NCBI GenBank assembly: GCA_964492185.1
Contig: CAZBJH010000021.1
Coordinates: 1-35,238 of the forward strand
Reading direction: 5' to 3'
Origin: JAFGSZ01 sp964492185
GTDB taxonomy: Bacteria; Bacteroidota; Bacteroidia; Bacteroidales; UBA10428
DNA length: 35,238 nucleotides
Part shown: positions 1 through 8,112 of the stretch, in pieces
Layout: every line of letters begins with the position of its first letter
How positions within the stretch are numbered: position 1 is the stretch's first letter
Notes under the pieces: generated by a model
Databases searched by the model: none
What the model was told of the DNA's origin: nothing
The model's input: only the letters and a program-made list of their open reading frames with translations
Position numbers and translations under genes: made by a program

Positions 1-55
1 CCGCGTTTCCGGACTGCGCGAGCCTTGCAAATGGAACCTTCTGAACAGACACATG
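1..55 (-). repeat. Partial MITE-like repeat, left-edge copy
   Basis: Read on the minus strand, this stretch matches the start of the repeat at 7979-8098. Fifty of 54 bases agree, beginning with ATGTGTCTGTTCAGAAGG and running through the CGCGC-rich core. The copy lies in inverted orientation to the other one and runs off the left edge, so its full length is unknown. A further GGACAGACA end-like motif lies at 87-95. No gene is visible before secA; the rest of 56-237 is AT-rich leader. Confidence 0.75.
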
Positions 56-200
56 ACCAGTTAAATATTTTGCCGGCTTTATGGACAGACACTATTTATA
101 TTTGTTTGAACAATACATATCAAAAGGACTGGTTTTTGTATTGTAATCTTTCATTGATAAATTTAAATGTTATTATAAACACGGAAACTAATATTTCCAC

Positions 201-208
201 TATTTTTG
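201..208 (+). promoter_or_regulatory. Possible -7 box of the secA promoter
   Basis: TATTTTTG fits the Bacteroidetes -7 consensus TAnnTTTG and lies 30 bases before the secA start codon. No clear TTTG -33 box is visible at the usual distance upstream, so this is a weak call. Confidence 0.35.
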
Positions 209-237
209 TTTGAATAATCTGAAAAAAAACGATATAA

Positions 238-3200
238 ATGAGTGCAATAACAACAATCCTTAATAAAGTTTTCGGGAATAAGTCGGAGAGAGACATTCGC
301 GCGATAATGCCTGTTGTTGAAAAGGTAAAGGATGAATATTCAAAGATTGAGTCCCTTACGAATGATGAGATGAGGGACAAAACACTTGAAATAAAGAAAT
401 ATATCCTTGATTATGTGAAAGACGAGAGACAGGAAATTGCGGGGATGAAAGAAAGAATTGAAAATGAAACCCTGGACATTGATGTGGTAGAAAGTTTGTA
501 TGACCAGATCGATAAGATAGAGAAGAGTATCGATGATAAACTTGAGGAGGCACTTCAGGATGTTTTACCTACTGCATTTGCATTGGTAAAAGAAACTGCC
601 AAACGGTTCAAGGAGAACGAGTACCTTGAAGCTACCGCAACTGATTTTGACAGGGATCTGGCAGCTGCCCGAAGCAGTATTGAGATAAAGGGTGATAAGG
701 TACGCTATTACCAGAAATGGATGGCAGGTGGAAATGAAGTAACATGGGATATGGTGCATTACGATGTGCAATTGATAGGTGGTGTGGTATTGCACGAGGG
801 GAAAATAGCCGAGATGGCAACAGGTGAAGGAAAAACTCTCGTGGCTACATTGCCGGTGTTCCTGAACGCGTTGACCGGCAGAGGAGTACATATAGTAACC
901 GTTAATGATTATCTCGCCAAGCGTGACTCTGAATGGATGGGACCTATTTTTGAATTTCACGGCTTGTCGGTCGATTGCATTGATAAGCATCAACCGAATT
1001 CGGAAGCAAGGAGAAAGGCATATAACGCGGATATTACCTATGGGACAAATAATGAATTCGGGTTTGACTATTTGCGTGACAATATGGCAATAAGTCCACA
1101 TGACCTTGTTCAGAGAAAACACAACTACACTATAGTTGATGAAGTGGATTCTGTGCTTATTGATGATGCGCGTACGCCCCTGATCATTTCAGGTCCCGTG
1201 CCCAAAGGAGATACACAGGAGTTCGACGAGCTAAAACCGCGTATTGAAAAACTGGTGAGCGTACAACGTAAACTGGTAACGGAAATATTAGCCGAAGCCA
1301 AAAAACTCATCCATGAAGGAAACACTGAAAAAGGTGGTTTTAAGCTGCTTCAGGCGTATAAAGGATTGCCCAAGAACAAGGCTCTTATTAAGTTTCTTAG
1401 TGAACAGGGGAATAAGGCCCTGATGTTAAAAACTGAGAACTTTTATATGCAGGACAATTCCAAACACATGCATAAAGTTACCGATGATCTGTATTTTGTA
1501 ATTGATGAAAAACAAAACTCCATTGAACTTACTGAACAGGGGCTTGATTTGATAACCAGTTCAACTGAAGAAAATGATTTCTTTATTATGCCGGATATTG
1601 GTTCCGAGATAGCCGAGCTCGATAAGTCCGTATTGAGCCAGGAGGAAGTGGTGAAAAAGAAAGATGAACTATTACAGGATTATGCCATTAAATCAGAAAG
1701 GATACATACCGTAAACCAACTGCTGAAAGCATATACACTTTTTGAGAAGGATGTGGAGTATGTGGTCATTGATAATAAGGTTAAGATTGTTGATGAACAA
1801 ACCGGCCGGATAATGGAAGGACGGCGCTATTCTGACGGTTTGCATCAGGCTATCGAAGCCAAGGAAAGAGTAAAGATCGAAGCGGCAACACAGACCTATG
1901 CAACTATAACGCTGCAAAATTATTTCCGGATGTATCATAAACTTGCCGGTATGACAGGTACAGCCGAGACCGAAGCAGGTGAATTCTGGAATATTTACAA
2001 GCTTGATGTAGTGGTTATACCCACTAACGAGCCGGTTGTTCGTGATGATCGTCAGGACCTTGTTTATAAAACAAAAAGAGAAAAATACAATGCAGTTATC
2101 GATGAGATCATCAACCTGGTGAATAAGGGACGTCCGGTGCTTGTGGGAACAACTTCGGTAGAGATCTCCGAGTTACTTAGCAGAATGTTGAAACTAAAAG
2201 GAGTAAAACATAATGTATTGAATGCCAAGCTTCATCAGAGGGAGGCCGAGATCGTGGCAGAGGCCGGACAGAGCGGGACAGTGACCATTGCTACAAATAT
2301 GGCAGGAAGGGGAACAGACATTAAACTGTCGCCTGAGGTTAGAAAAGCCGGAGGATTGGCTATTATCGGTACCGAGCGGCATGAATCGCGGCGTGTGGAC
2401 CGTCAGTTGCGCGGTCGTGCAGGCCGTCAGGGAGATCCCGGATCGTCCCAGTTTTATGTATCACTTGAAGATGACCTGATGCGGCTGTTCGGATCGGACA
2501 GGATTGCATCAATGATGGACAGGATGGGATTGAAAGAAGGAGAGGTTATTCAGCATTCAATGATATCGAAATCTATTGAGCGTGCACAGAAAAAAGTTGA
2601 AGAAAATAATTTTGGTATTCGTAAGCGACTGCTTGAATATGATGATGTGATGAATTCGCAGCGTGAGGTGATATATACCAAACGTCGTCATGCCCTGTTT
2701 GGTGAACGAATCCAGGTCGATATTTCCAATATGATGTATGAAGTATGTGAAAGTATGGTGGATGAATACCATGGAAATGCTGATTATACTGATTTCAGCT
2801 TCGAGGTGATACGTACACTTTCTATCAACTCACCAGTAAATGAAGATGAATACATGAAGACTACTGCCGAAGAGATCACTGAGAAATTATTTGATAATGT
2901 GAGTGATAGTTTCAGGCGTAAGAGTGAAATGATAAAGAGCCAGGCATATCCTGTTATTAAGGATGTTTATGAAAAGCAGGCTGAGGTTTATGACAATATA
3001 GTGGTACCTATAACCGACGGACAAAAGACCTATCAGATTCTTACCAATCTCGAGAAAGCCTATAAATCCGAATGTGAAGACCTGTTAAAATCATACCAGA
3101 AAACTATTATGCTGGCCACGATTGACAACTCATGGAAGGAGAACCTGCGTGAGCTTGATGATCTTAAACAGTCGGTACAGGCGGCCACTTATGAACAGAA

Positions 3201-3555
3201 AGATCCTTTACTGATCTATAAGTTTGAATCCTTTGAACTTTTTCAGGCTATGATTGACCGGGTCAACAAGGATGTTATCGGAATATTGATGAAAGGACAG
3301 ATTCCAATTCGTGATTCAAGTGAAGTACAGAGAGGCCGGGCGCAACGTCGTTTGGATACCAGTAATCTGCGTGCCAGTAAAAGTGAATATGAGCCATCTT
3401 ACGGAAAAGGTGGAGAACAGCAGCAAAAACAGCAACAAAAAGCACAACCTGTTAGAGTGGATAAAAAAGTAGGGCGTAACGATCCCTGTCCCTGCGGCAG
3501 TGGTAAGAAATACAAACATTGTCACGGACGGCCCGGGGCACAACCCTTGCAATAA
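238..3555 (+). CDS. secA: SecA, preprotein translocase ATPase
   Basis: SecA is the motor ATPase that drives unfolded preproteins through SecYEG at the inner membrane. The protein is 1105 aa, as usual in Bacteroidetes and longer than the roughly 900 aa of E. coli. Nucleotide-binding domain 1 has Walker A GEGKT at 196-200 and Walker B DEVD at 301-304. The family's extra segment follows at about 325-480. The second motor domain carries TNMAGRGTDIKL and the arginine-rich QLRGRAGRQGD. The C-terminus is Gln/Lys-rich and ends in a SEC-C zinc motif (C1084, C1086, C1095, H1096) that binds SecB or ribosomes in the family. The ATG is preceded by an AT-rich leader without Shine-Dalgarno, normal for this phylum. 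The gene stands alone on the plus strand. Identification is secure. Confidence 0.98.
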   Translation: MSAITTILNKVFGNKSERDIRAIMPVVEKVKDEYSKIESLTNDEMRDKTLEIKKYILDYVKDERQEIAGMKERIENETLDIDVVESLYDQIDKIEKSIDDKLEEALQDVLPTAFALVKETAKRFKENEYLEATATDFDRDLAAARSSIEIKGDKVRYYQKWMAGGNEVTWDMVHYDVQLIGGVVLHEGKIAEMATGEGKTLVATLPVFLNALTGRGVHIVTVNDYLAKRDSEWMGPIFEFHGLSVDCIDKHQPNSEARRKAYNADITYGTNNEFGFDYLRDNMAISPHDLVQRKHNYTIVDEVDSVLIDDARTPLIISGPVPKGDTQEFDELKPRIEKLVSVQRKLVTEILAEAKKLIHEGNTEKGGFKLLQAYKGLPKNKALIKFLSEQGNKALMLKTENFYMQDNSKHMHKVTDDLYFVIDEKQNSIELTEQGLDLITSSTEENDFFIMPDIGSEIAELDKSVLSQEEVVKKKDELLQDYAIKSERIHTVNQLLKAYTLFEKDVEYVVIDNKVKIVDEQTGRIMEGRRYSDGLHQAIEAKERVKIEAATQTYATITLQNYFRMYHKLAGMTGTAETEAGEFWNIYKLDVVVIPTNEPVVRDDRQDLVYKTKREKYNAVIDEIINLVNKGRPVLVGTTSVEISELLSRMLKLKGVKHNVLNAKLHQREAEIVAEAGQSGTVTIATNMAGRGTDIKLSPEVRKAGGLAIIGTERHESRRVDRQLRGRAGRQGDPGSSQFYVSLEDDLMRLFGSDRIASMMDRMGLKEGEVIQHSMISKSIERAQKKVEENNFGIRKRLLEYDDVMNSQREVIYTKRRHALFGERIQVDISNMMYEVCESMVDEYHGNADYTDFSFEVIRTLSINSPVNEDEYMKTTAEEITEKLFDNVSDSFRRKSEMIKSQAYPVIKDVYEKQAEVYDNIVVPITDGQKTYQILTNLEKAYKSECEDLLKSYQKTIMLATIDNSWKENLRELDDLKQSVQAATYEQKDPLLIYKFESFELFQAMIDRVNKDVIGILMKGQIPIRDSSEVQRGRAQRRLDTSNLRASKSEYEPSYGKGGEQQQKQQQKAQPVRVDKKVGRNDPCPCGSGKKYKHCHGRPGAQPLQ

Positions 3556-3558
3556 AGA

Positions 3559-3588
3559 ATGCCATCCATAGTCAGTAAGGGATGGCAT
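3559..3588 (+). terminator. Hairpin after secA, possible terminator
   Basis: A perfect 9-bp stem, ATGCCATCC (3559-3567) with GGATGGCAT (3580-3588), begins 4 bases after the secA stop codon. No T-run follows, so it may be a weak terminator or an mRNA 3'-end stabiliser. Confidence 0.5.
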
Positions 3589-3642
3589 AGGATATTCTGA
3601 AAAACAGCTATTATATAGAATAATATTGTTTTAATATGTCTT

Positions 3643-3877
3643 CCCGCGGGCTGAGGTTTCGAATTGCCCGCGAGGCAGTTCGACTAACTTTTTGTCTTCC
3701 ACACAAAAAGTTAGCAAAAAGGTCACCGTCTCAGAAAAATCGCTTGATTTACTACGAAAGGTTTTCTCCCCGCGGAACCCAAACTCACTCCTCCCTCGTC
3801 GTCGCTCGGACAGGGTTCCTCAAGGGCCTCTGCAACGAAAACCTTCCTTGAAATCGTACGCGATTTTTCTGAGACGG
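3643..3877. repeat. Composite hairpin/palindrome element
   Basis: Three inverted-repeat structures stand in a row between secA and dapA. The first pairs CGCGGGC (3645-3651) with GCCCGCG (3666-3672). The second pairs CTAACTTTTTGT (3684-3695) perfectly with 3703-3714 around a 7-base loop. The third is a large nested palindrome: an 18-bp perfect outer stem CCGTCTCAGAAAAATCGC (3726-3743 with 3860-3877), then AAGGTTTTC (3758-3766 with 3837-3845), then GGAACCC (3774-3780 with 3813-3819). The short open frames inside are by-products of the palindrome. It resembles non-coding palindromic repeats common in Bacteroidetes intergenic DNA; its mobility and function are unknown. Confidence 0.7.
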
Positions 3878-3942
3878 CCCCACTGCTATAAATCTTTATG
3901 CTGATTTTAAAGGAGGTGGTCTTTCAGTAACATCGACTTCCT

Positions 3943-4000
3943 TACACCTTCGCTTTGCCGCCTGGTTTAGGATGTATTTAAGACTTTGACAGACCCCGTT
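3943..4000 (+). repeat. End of a dispersed repeat, related to 16922-16980
   Basis: The 21 bases at 3943-3963, beginning TACACCTTCGC, are identical to 16922-16942. Downstream both copies keep a similar spacing to an AGACTTT-containing end; here it reads GACTTTGACAGACCCC. This looks like the right-hand end of a relative of the MITE-like element at 16743-16981, without its left end. It lies just after the dapA stop codon. Confidence 0.55.
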
Positions 4001-4020
4001 TATTATGATGGACTGTTTTT

Positions 4021-4905
4021 TTAACCAAGTGCCTTTACCAGTTTTTCCAGTTTCTTGTAATGTTTGTCATTGACAGGCAGCAGGGGAAGCCTTAAATTAT
4101 TAGGTGCAAGTTTTTTGATGTTTAATACGGCTTTCACACCTGCCGGACTTCCTTCTTCAAACAATGCTTTCATCATATCCATTAACTTGTATTGCAGGCT
4201 GAGTGCTTTTATAAAATCACCTCCCAGGGCACTTTTTACCATTGTTGAGAATTCAGCCGGATAAGCATTGGCAATTACGGAAATAACTCCTTTTGCTCCA
4301 ACACTCAGCATGGGAAGAGTAAGGGCATCATCTCCGGATATTACCAGGAAATCATTTGGTTTGTTTTTTGTGATCTCCATTATCTGACTGAAAGAACCGG
4401 ATGCTTCCTTGATTGCAACAATATTATCAACTTTTCTGGCGAGTTTAAGTGTTGTTTCAGCCCCGATATTAGATGAAGTCCTTCCTGGTACATTATAAAT
4501 GATCACAGGAACAGGGCAAACCGAAGCAATTGAACGAAAGTGTTCGAAAAGTCCCTCCTGTGAAGGTTTATTGTAATAGGGTGCAACAGATAAAACACCC
4601 GATACTCCGGAAAAATCAAACTGTTTTACCGTACTTATCACCTCACGTGTGTTGTTCCCGCCAATGCCGACTACTATCGGGATTCTTTCGGCTGTAACAT
4701 CAATTACAAAGTTTACCAGGGCTGTTTTCTCATCTTTGCTCAGGGTAACCGATTCTCCGGTAGTGCCAAGGACAACAATATAGTTGATGCCGTTAGATAT
4801 GACATGTTCAATCAGTTTTTCCATTGATTTGAAATCAATGCTTCCATCATTCCTGAATGGGGTTGCTATGGCAACTCCCGTACCTGCAAAAATAGTGTTC
4901 GTCAT
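4021..4905 (-). CDS. dapA: 4-hydroxy-tetrahydrodipicolinate synthase
   Basis: DapA condenses pyruvate with L-aspartate semialdehyde, the first committed step of lysine/meso-DAP synthesis in the cytoplasm. The 294-aa length is typical. The (beta/alpha)8-barrel family markers are present: GTTGES around T48, the tyrosine pair Y110/Y111, Y137 and R142 in IIYNVPGRT, and the Schiff-base lysine K166 in VAIKEAS. The ATG lies one base after the stop of the upstream gene (4907-5587), so the two are probably translated from one message. dapL, lysA and dapF lie about 16 kb away in the same window. Length and all active-site residues are normal. Confidence 0.96.
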   Translation of the reverse strand: MTNTIFAGTGVAIATPFRNDGSIDFKSMEKLIEHVISNGINYIVVLGTTGESVTLSKDEKTALVNFVIDVTAERIPIVVGIGGNNTREVISTVKQFDFSGVSGVLSVAPYYNKPSQEGLFEHFRSIASVCPVPVIIYNVPGRTSSNIGAETTLKLARKVDNIVAIKEASGSFSQIMEITKNKPNDFLVISGDDALTLPMLSVGAKGVISVIANAYPAEFSTMVKSALGGDFIKALSLQYKLMDMMKALFEEGSPAGVKAVLNIKKLAPNNLRLPLLPVNDKHYKKLEKLVKALG

Positions 4906-4906
4906 A

Positions 4907-5587
4907 TTAATTGTTTTTTACGATTGAAAGATAATGCAATAACTGGCTTATCAGAAAATTCATCTGCATTTCCGTTTCAACTTTTTTTTCTATTTCCTTT
5001 TCCTGTTTTGCCTTTTCTTTTTTCTTTTCTTCTGTCAATCCTTTATTGTTATTTTTCTTTTTGTTTTTTCTAATCTCATTCTTGACGTTTTCAATATTCT
5101 TCTTTTCTTTTTCCAGATCTATCATCATATCCAAAAACTCTTGTCCGGGTGAAAATATTCCTACCTTAAAAGATGCTTTTGACAGAGCGGTGATATACTG
5201 AATTGGGTAACTGTAATCAAGGCTCAGGTTGATCAGAATATCGAATGGTATGGAAACAAACTCGTCAACATTTTCGGATACCGGTTTACCATACCAGTTA
5301 AGATTGTTTTTTGAGATAAAGGTAAATCCTTTCCGGTAAAGATAATGGTCTATGAGATGTTTGGAATCAACATAGCCCAGGGCAGATATTTTCAGGTCTT
5401 TACGGGTAAGGGACTTTACCAGGTCTTTGACGATCTCGAAACTTACCATTTGTGTAGCTTCATACAATATCCCAACAGACTTAGCCTGATTGATATTGCA
5501 AACCCTTTTCTTTCGTTGTGTACCACCAGCCTTTTTTTTCAGGCTTTTATTTCTGATTTTATCTTTTACATCATCCAGGGTACCCAC
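4907..5587 (-). CDS. Conserved Bacteroidetes protein, DUF6913-like
   Basis: This 226-aa protein has no signal peptide or membrane helix. The first 150 residues look globular, with alternating hydrophobic strands and helices (SVGILYEATQ near residue 38, VGIFSPGQEF near 142). Residues about 158-205 are an extreme Lys/Glu/Asn-rich run likely to be coiled coil or disordered. It resembles the short conserved proteins annotated DUF6913 in Bacteroidetes; that is recollection, not a search. Function is unknown. It lies one base upstream of dapA, so co-expression with lysine synthesis is likely. The 120 bases between it and ligA (5588-5707) hold its probable promoter and a small AGTGTT/AACACT hairpin (5690-5709) at the ligA 3' end. 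Confidence 0.85.
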   Translation of the reverse strand: MGTLDDVKDKIRNKSLKKKAGGTQRKKRVCNINQAKSVGILYEATQMVSFEIVKDLVKSLTRKDLKISALGYVDSKHLIDHYLYRKGFTFISKNNLNWYGKPVSENVDEFVSIPFDILINLSLDYSYPIQYITALSKASFKVGIFSPGQEFLDMMIDLEKEKKNIENVKNEIRKNKKKNNNKGLTEEKKKEKAKQEKEIEKKVETEMQMNFLISQLLHYLSIVKNN

Positions 5588-5707
5588 AGGTTTATCTTTT
5601 TGGTTATATTATTTTCAGGTTACAATTTTAAGAAAATAATGTGTATTAACCCAAAGCAGGAAGCTCTAAATTCAAACAATCGTCTAATCAGTGTTTGTCA
5701 ATAAACA

Positions 5708-7714
5708 CTAATCAGTGATTAGTTTCATGAATTCCTCCTCACTGATAACCGGAATTCCCAGTTCTGTTGCCTTTTTAAGTTTGGAGGGACCTGTTTTTTC
5801 ACCTGCAATAAGGTAATCGGTCTTTGAAGATATTGAGCTTATGTTTTTTCCTCCGTGTTGTTCAATAAGTGACTTGATCTCCTCTCTTGAAAAATTTTTA
5901 AAAACACCTGAAATGATCAGCGATTGGCCCTTAAGCCTGTCCGAAGCCTGTTCATCTGATGATCCCATTTTCATTTGCACTCCTGCTTCACGTAAACGGG
6001 TAATCATCAGACGGTTTTTTTCATCCGAAAAGAATTTTAATATGCTTTTTGCTATTCGTTCACCTATCTCATCAATGACAATGAGGTTTTCTTCGTTAGT
6101 GTTCATTAGCTGATCAACAGACCCGGTATGCCGGGCAAGCTTCCCGGCTACTGTTTCGCCTACATAACGTATTCCGAGCGCATACAATACTTTGTCAAAC
6201 GGAACCTGCTTTGAATGCTGAATACTTTTTATAAGATTATCAGCCGATTTTTCAGCAAAACGGTCCAGACCCAGAATATCCTCTTTTTTCAGATAGTACA
6301 GATCTGCCGGGGAGTTTATAAGTTTTTTATTATACAGAAGTTCAACGGTTGCTTCGGCCAGACCTATATTCATAGCTTTGCGGCTGACAAAATGTTCTAT
6401 CCTTCCTTTTATCTGTGGCGGGCAGCCGGTTTCGTTGGGACAATAGTGCTTTGCTTCCCCTTCATTACGTATCAGTTTTGTGCCACATACGGGGCAGTGT
6501 GTTATGTATTCAACAGGGGAGGCCCCCGGTGATCTTTCGGTTTTATCTACGCCCACTACCTTGGGTATGATCTCACCTCCCTTTTCAATAAATACGGTAT
6601 CGTTTATTCGGATGTCGAGGAGGCGGATCTGGTCGGCATTATGTAGTGAAGCTCTTTTTACGGTTGTTCCGGCAAGCAATACAGGCTCAAGATTGGCAAC
6701 CGGCGTTATTGCACCTGTTCTACCCACCTGGTAATCTATGGATTTCACGGTTGTTGAAGCCTGTTCGGCCCTGAATTTATAAGCTGTGGCCCAGCGTGGT
6801 GATTTTGCTGTAAAACCCAGCCTTCTTTGTTGGTCATACGAATTTATTTTTATTACAACACCGTCAATATCGTATTCAAGCTCTTTTCTGTGTTCATTCC
6901 AATAGTCAATGAATTGGAAAATTTCTTCCATCGACCGGCACAGGATCATATGTTCCGGGATTTTAAATCCCCAGTCACGGGCTTTTTGAATATTGTCGAA
7001 CTGAGTGTTAAAAGGAAGCTCTTCACCCAGGAGGCTGTATAAATAGCAGTCAAGAGGCCGCCTGGCTACCAGGGAGGAGTTTTGCATTTTCAATGTACCG
7101 GAAGCAGCATTGCGGGGATTGGCGAACAGAAAAAGCCCTTCATTCTCACGTTCTTTATTCATTTTTTCAAACCCTTTGTGCGGGATAAAGATCTCACCAC
7201 GGATAATGAACCCTTCAGGATGATCATCTCCGTTCAGCTTGAGGGGAATGCTGCGAATGGTTTTTACATTTGCCGTTACATCATCCCCGCGCGTACCGTC
7301 ACCCCGTGTAACGGCAGAGGTTAGTTCCCCGTTTTCATATGTAAGGCTGATCGAAACCCCGTCGAACTTTAATTCGCATACGTACTCAAATTCTTCGTTC
7401 AGTAGGCGTTTGTTACGGCTTTCAAATTCGGCCAGCTCTTCTTTTGAATAAGTATTATCAAGGGATAACATGGGATAGGGATGGCTAACCTGCGTAAATT
7501 CGAGATTTATGTCATTACCCACCCTTTTCGAGGGTGAATTGGGATCATCGAATTGTGGATAGCGGTCCTCAAGACCGGCCAGTTCCTTTACCAGCTGGTC
7601 ATATTCAAAATCACTGATCTCGGGTTTAGACAATACATAATACTGATAATTATGTTTGTTTAAAACATCCCTGAGTTTGTTTATCCTTTGTTTAATAGCC
7701 GGTTCGTTCTCCAT
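5708..7714 (-). CDS. ligA: NAD-dependent DNA ligase LigA
   Basis: LigA seals nicks in DNA using NAD+ during replication and repair. The 668-aa length is standard. Domains in order: the Ia domain with HNYQYYV near residue 21 that grips the NMN part, the adenylation domain with nucleophile K116 in ELKFDG, the OB fold, a four-cysteine zinc site (C407, C410, C425, C431), helix-hairpin-helix repeats around 450-580, and a C-terminal BRCT domain from about 590. All key residues are present. It is on the same strand as the downstream DUF6913-like and dapA genes but 120 bases from them. Upstream it is divergent from the protease operon, with 398 bases between the starts. Confidence 0.98.
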   Translation of the reverse strand: MENEPAIKQRINKLRDVLNKHNYQYYVLSKPEISDFEYDQLVKELAGLEDRYPQFDDPNSPSKRVGNDINLEFTQVSHPYPMLSLDNTYSKEELAEFESRNKRLLNEEFEYVCELKFDGVSISLTYENGELTSAVTRGDGTRGDDVTANVKTIRSIPLKLNGDDHPEGFIIRGEIFIPHKGFEKMNKERENEGLFLFANPRNAASGTLKMQNSSLVARRPLDCYLYSLLGEELPFNTQFDNIQKARDWGFKIPEHMILCRSMEEIFQFIDYWNEHRKELEYDIDGVVIKINSYDQQRRLGFTAKSPRWATAYKFRAEQASTTVKSIDYQVGRTGAITPVANLEPVLLAGTTVKRASLHNADQIRLLDIRINDTVFIEKGGEIIPKVVGVDKTERSPGASPVEYITHCPVCGTKLIRNEGEAKHYCPNETGCPPQIKGRIEHFVSRKAMNIGLAEATVELLYNKKLINSPADLYYLKKEDILGLDRFAEKSADNLIKSIQHSKQVPFDKVLYALGIRYVGETVAGKLARHTGSVDQLMNTNEENLIVIDEIGERIAKSILKFFSDEKNRLMITRLREAGVQMKMGSSDEQASDRLKGQSLIISGVFKNFSREEIKSLIEQHGGKNISSISSKTDYLIAGEKTGPSKLKKATELGIPVISEEEFMKLITD

Positions 7715-7978
7715 GCTTTGGTAAATTATTTTAATTCCATAAAGATAGTAACTCTTGTAATAAACCGGGAAAGTCCGGAATAATAACCTGCATTATAAAC
7801 CTGAAATAAAACTATATTATTTTTTTTAAGCCGGATTCAGTTTTGAGTAACATGCATTTGTACCAAACCTGATGCATCAATAATACAGGTTAAATATTTT
7901 TTAATAGATTTAATGAATTATTTTTGTTTTGTGTTAGAGTCCGTCTATAAAGTAATCAAAATGTTTAACCGTATATGT

Positions 7979-8098
7979 GTCTGTTCAGAAGGTTTCATTT
8001 GCAAGGCTCGCGCGGTCCGAAAGCGCGGAGTTTTCCAGTCGTGAATGAGCAATTTTCGGACAAGCGTAACGCGGCAAATGGGACTTTTTGGACAGACA
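7979..8098. repeat. MITE-like element with 25-bp imperfect inverted ends
   Basis: The element starts TGTCTGTTCAGAAGG and ends CTTTTTGGACAGACA. The outer 25 bases of the two ends match in inverted orientation at 20 positions, and both ends continue to CATTTGC. It encodes no protein. A second partial copy lies at 1-55 in the opposite orientation. It fills part of the 398-base gap between ligA and the protease gene; the remaining AT-rich bases (7715-7978) should hold the ligA promoter. The element stops only 14 bases before the protease start codon, so it must form that gene's leader. Confidence 0.7.
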
Positions 8099-8112
8099 TT
8101 AATTAATTCATT

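Noticed and set aside
565..1122. Long minus-strand open frame inside secA
   Set aside because: It is antisense to a certain gene and shows no family features.
3636..3904. Two overlapping open frames of about 70 codons between secA and dapA
   Set aside because: They run through the hairpin and palindrome arms and show no protein-like pattern.
7715..7978. Cobalamin or other riboswitch before the protease/importer run
   Set aside because: No recognisable conserved riboswitch core could be read here or in the 83-base gap at 14327-14409.
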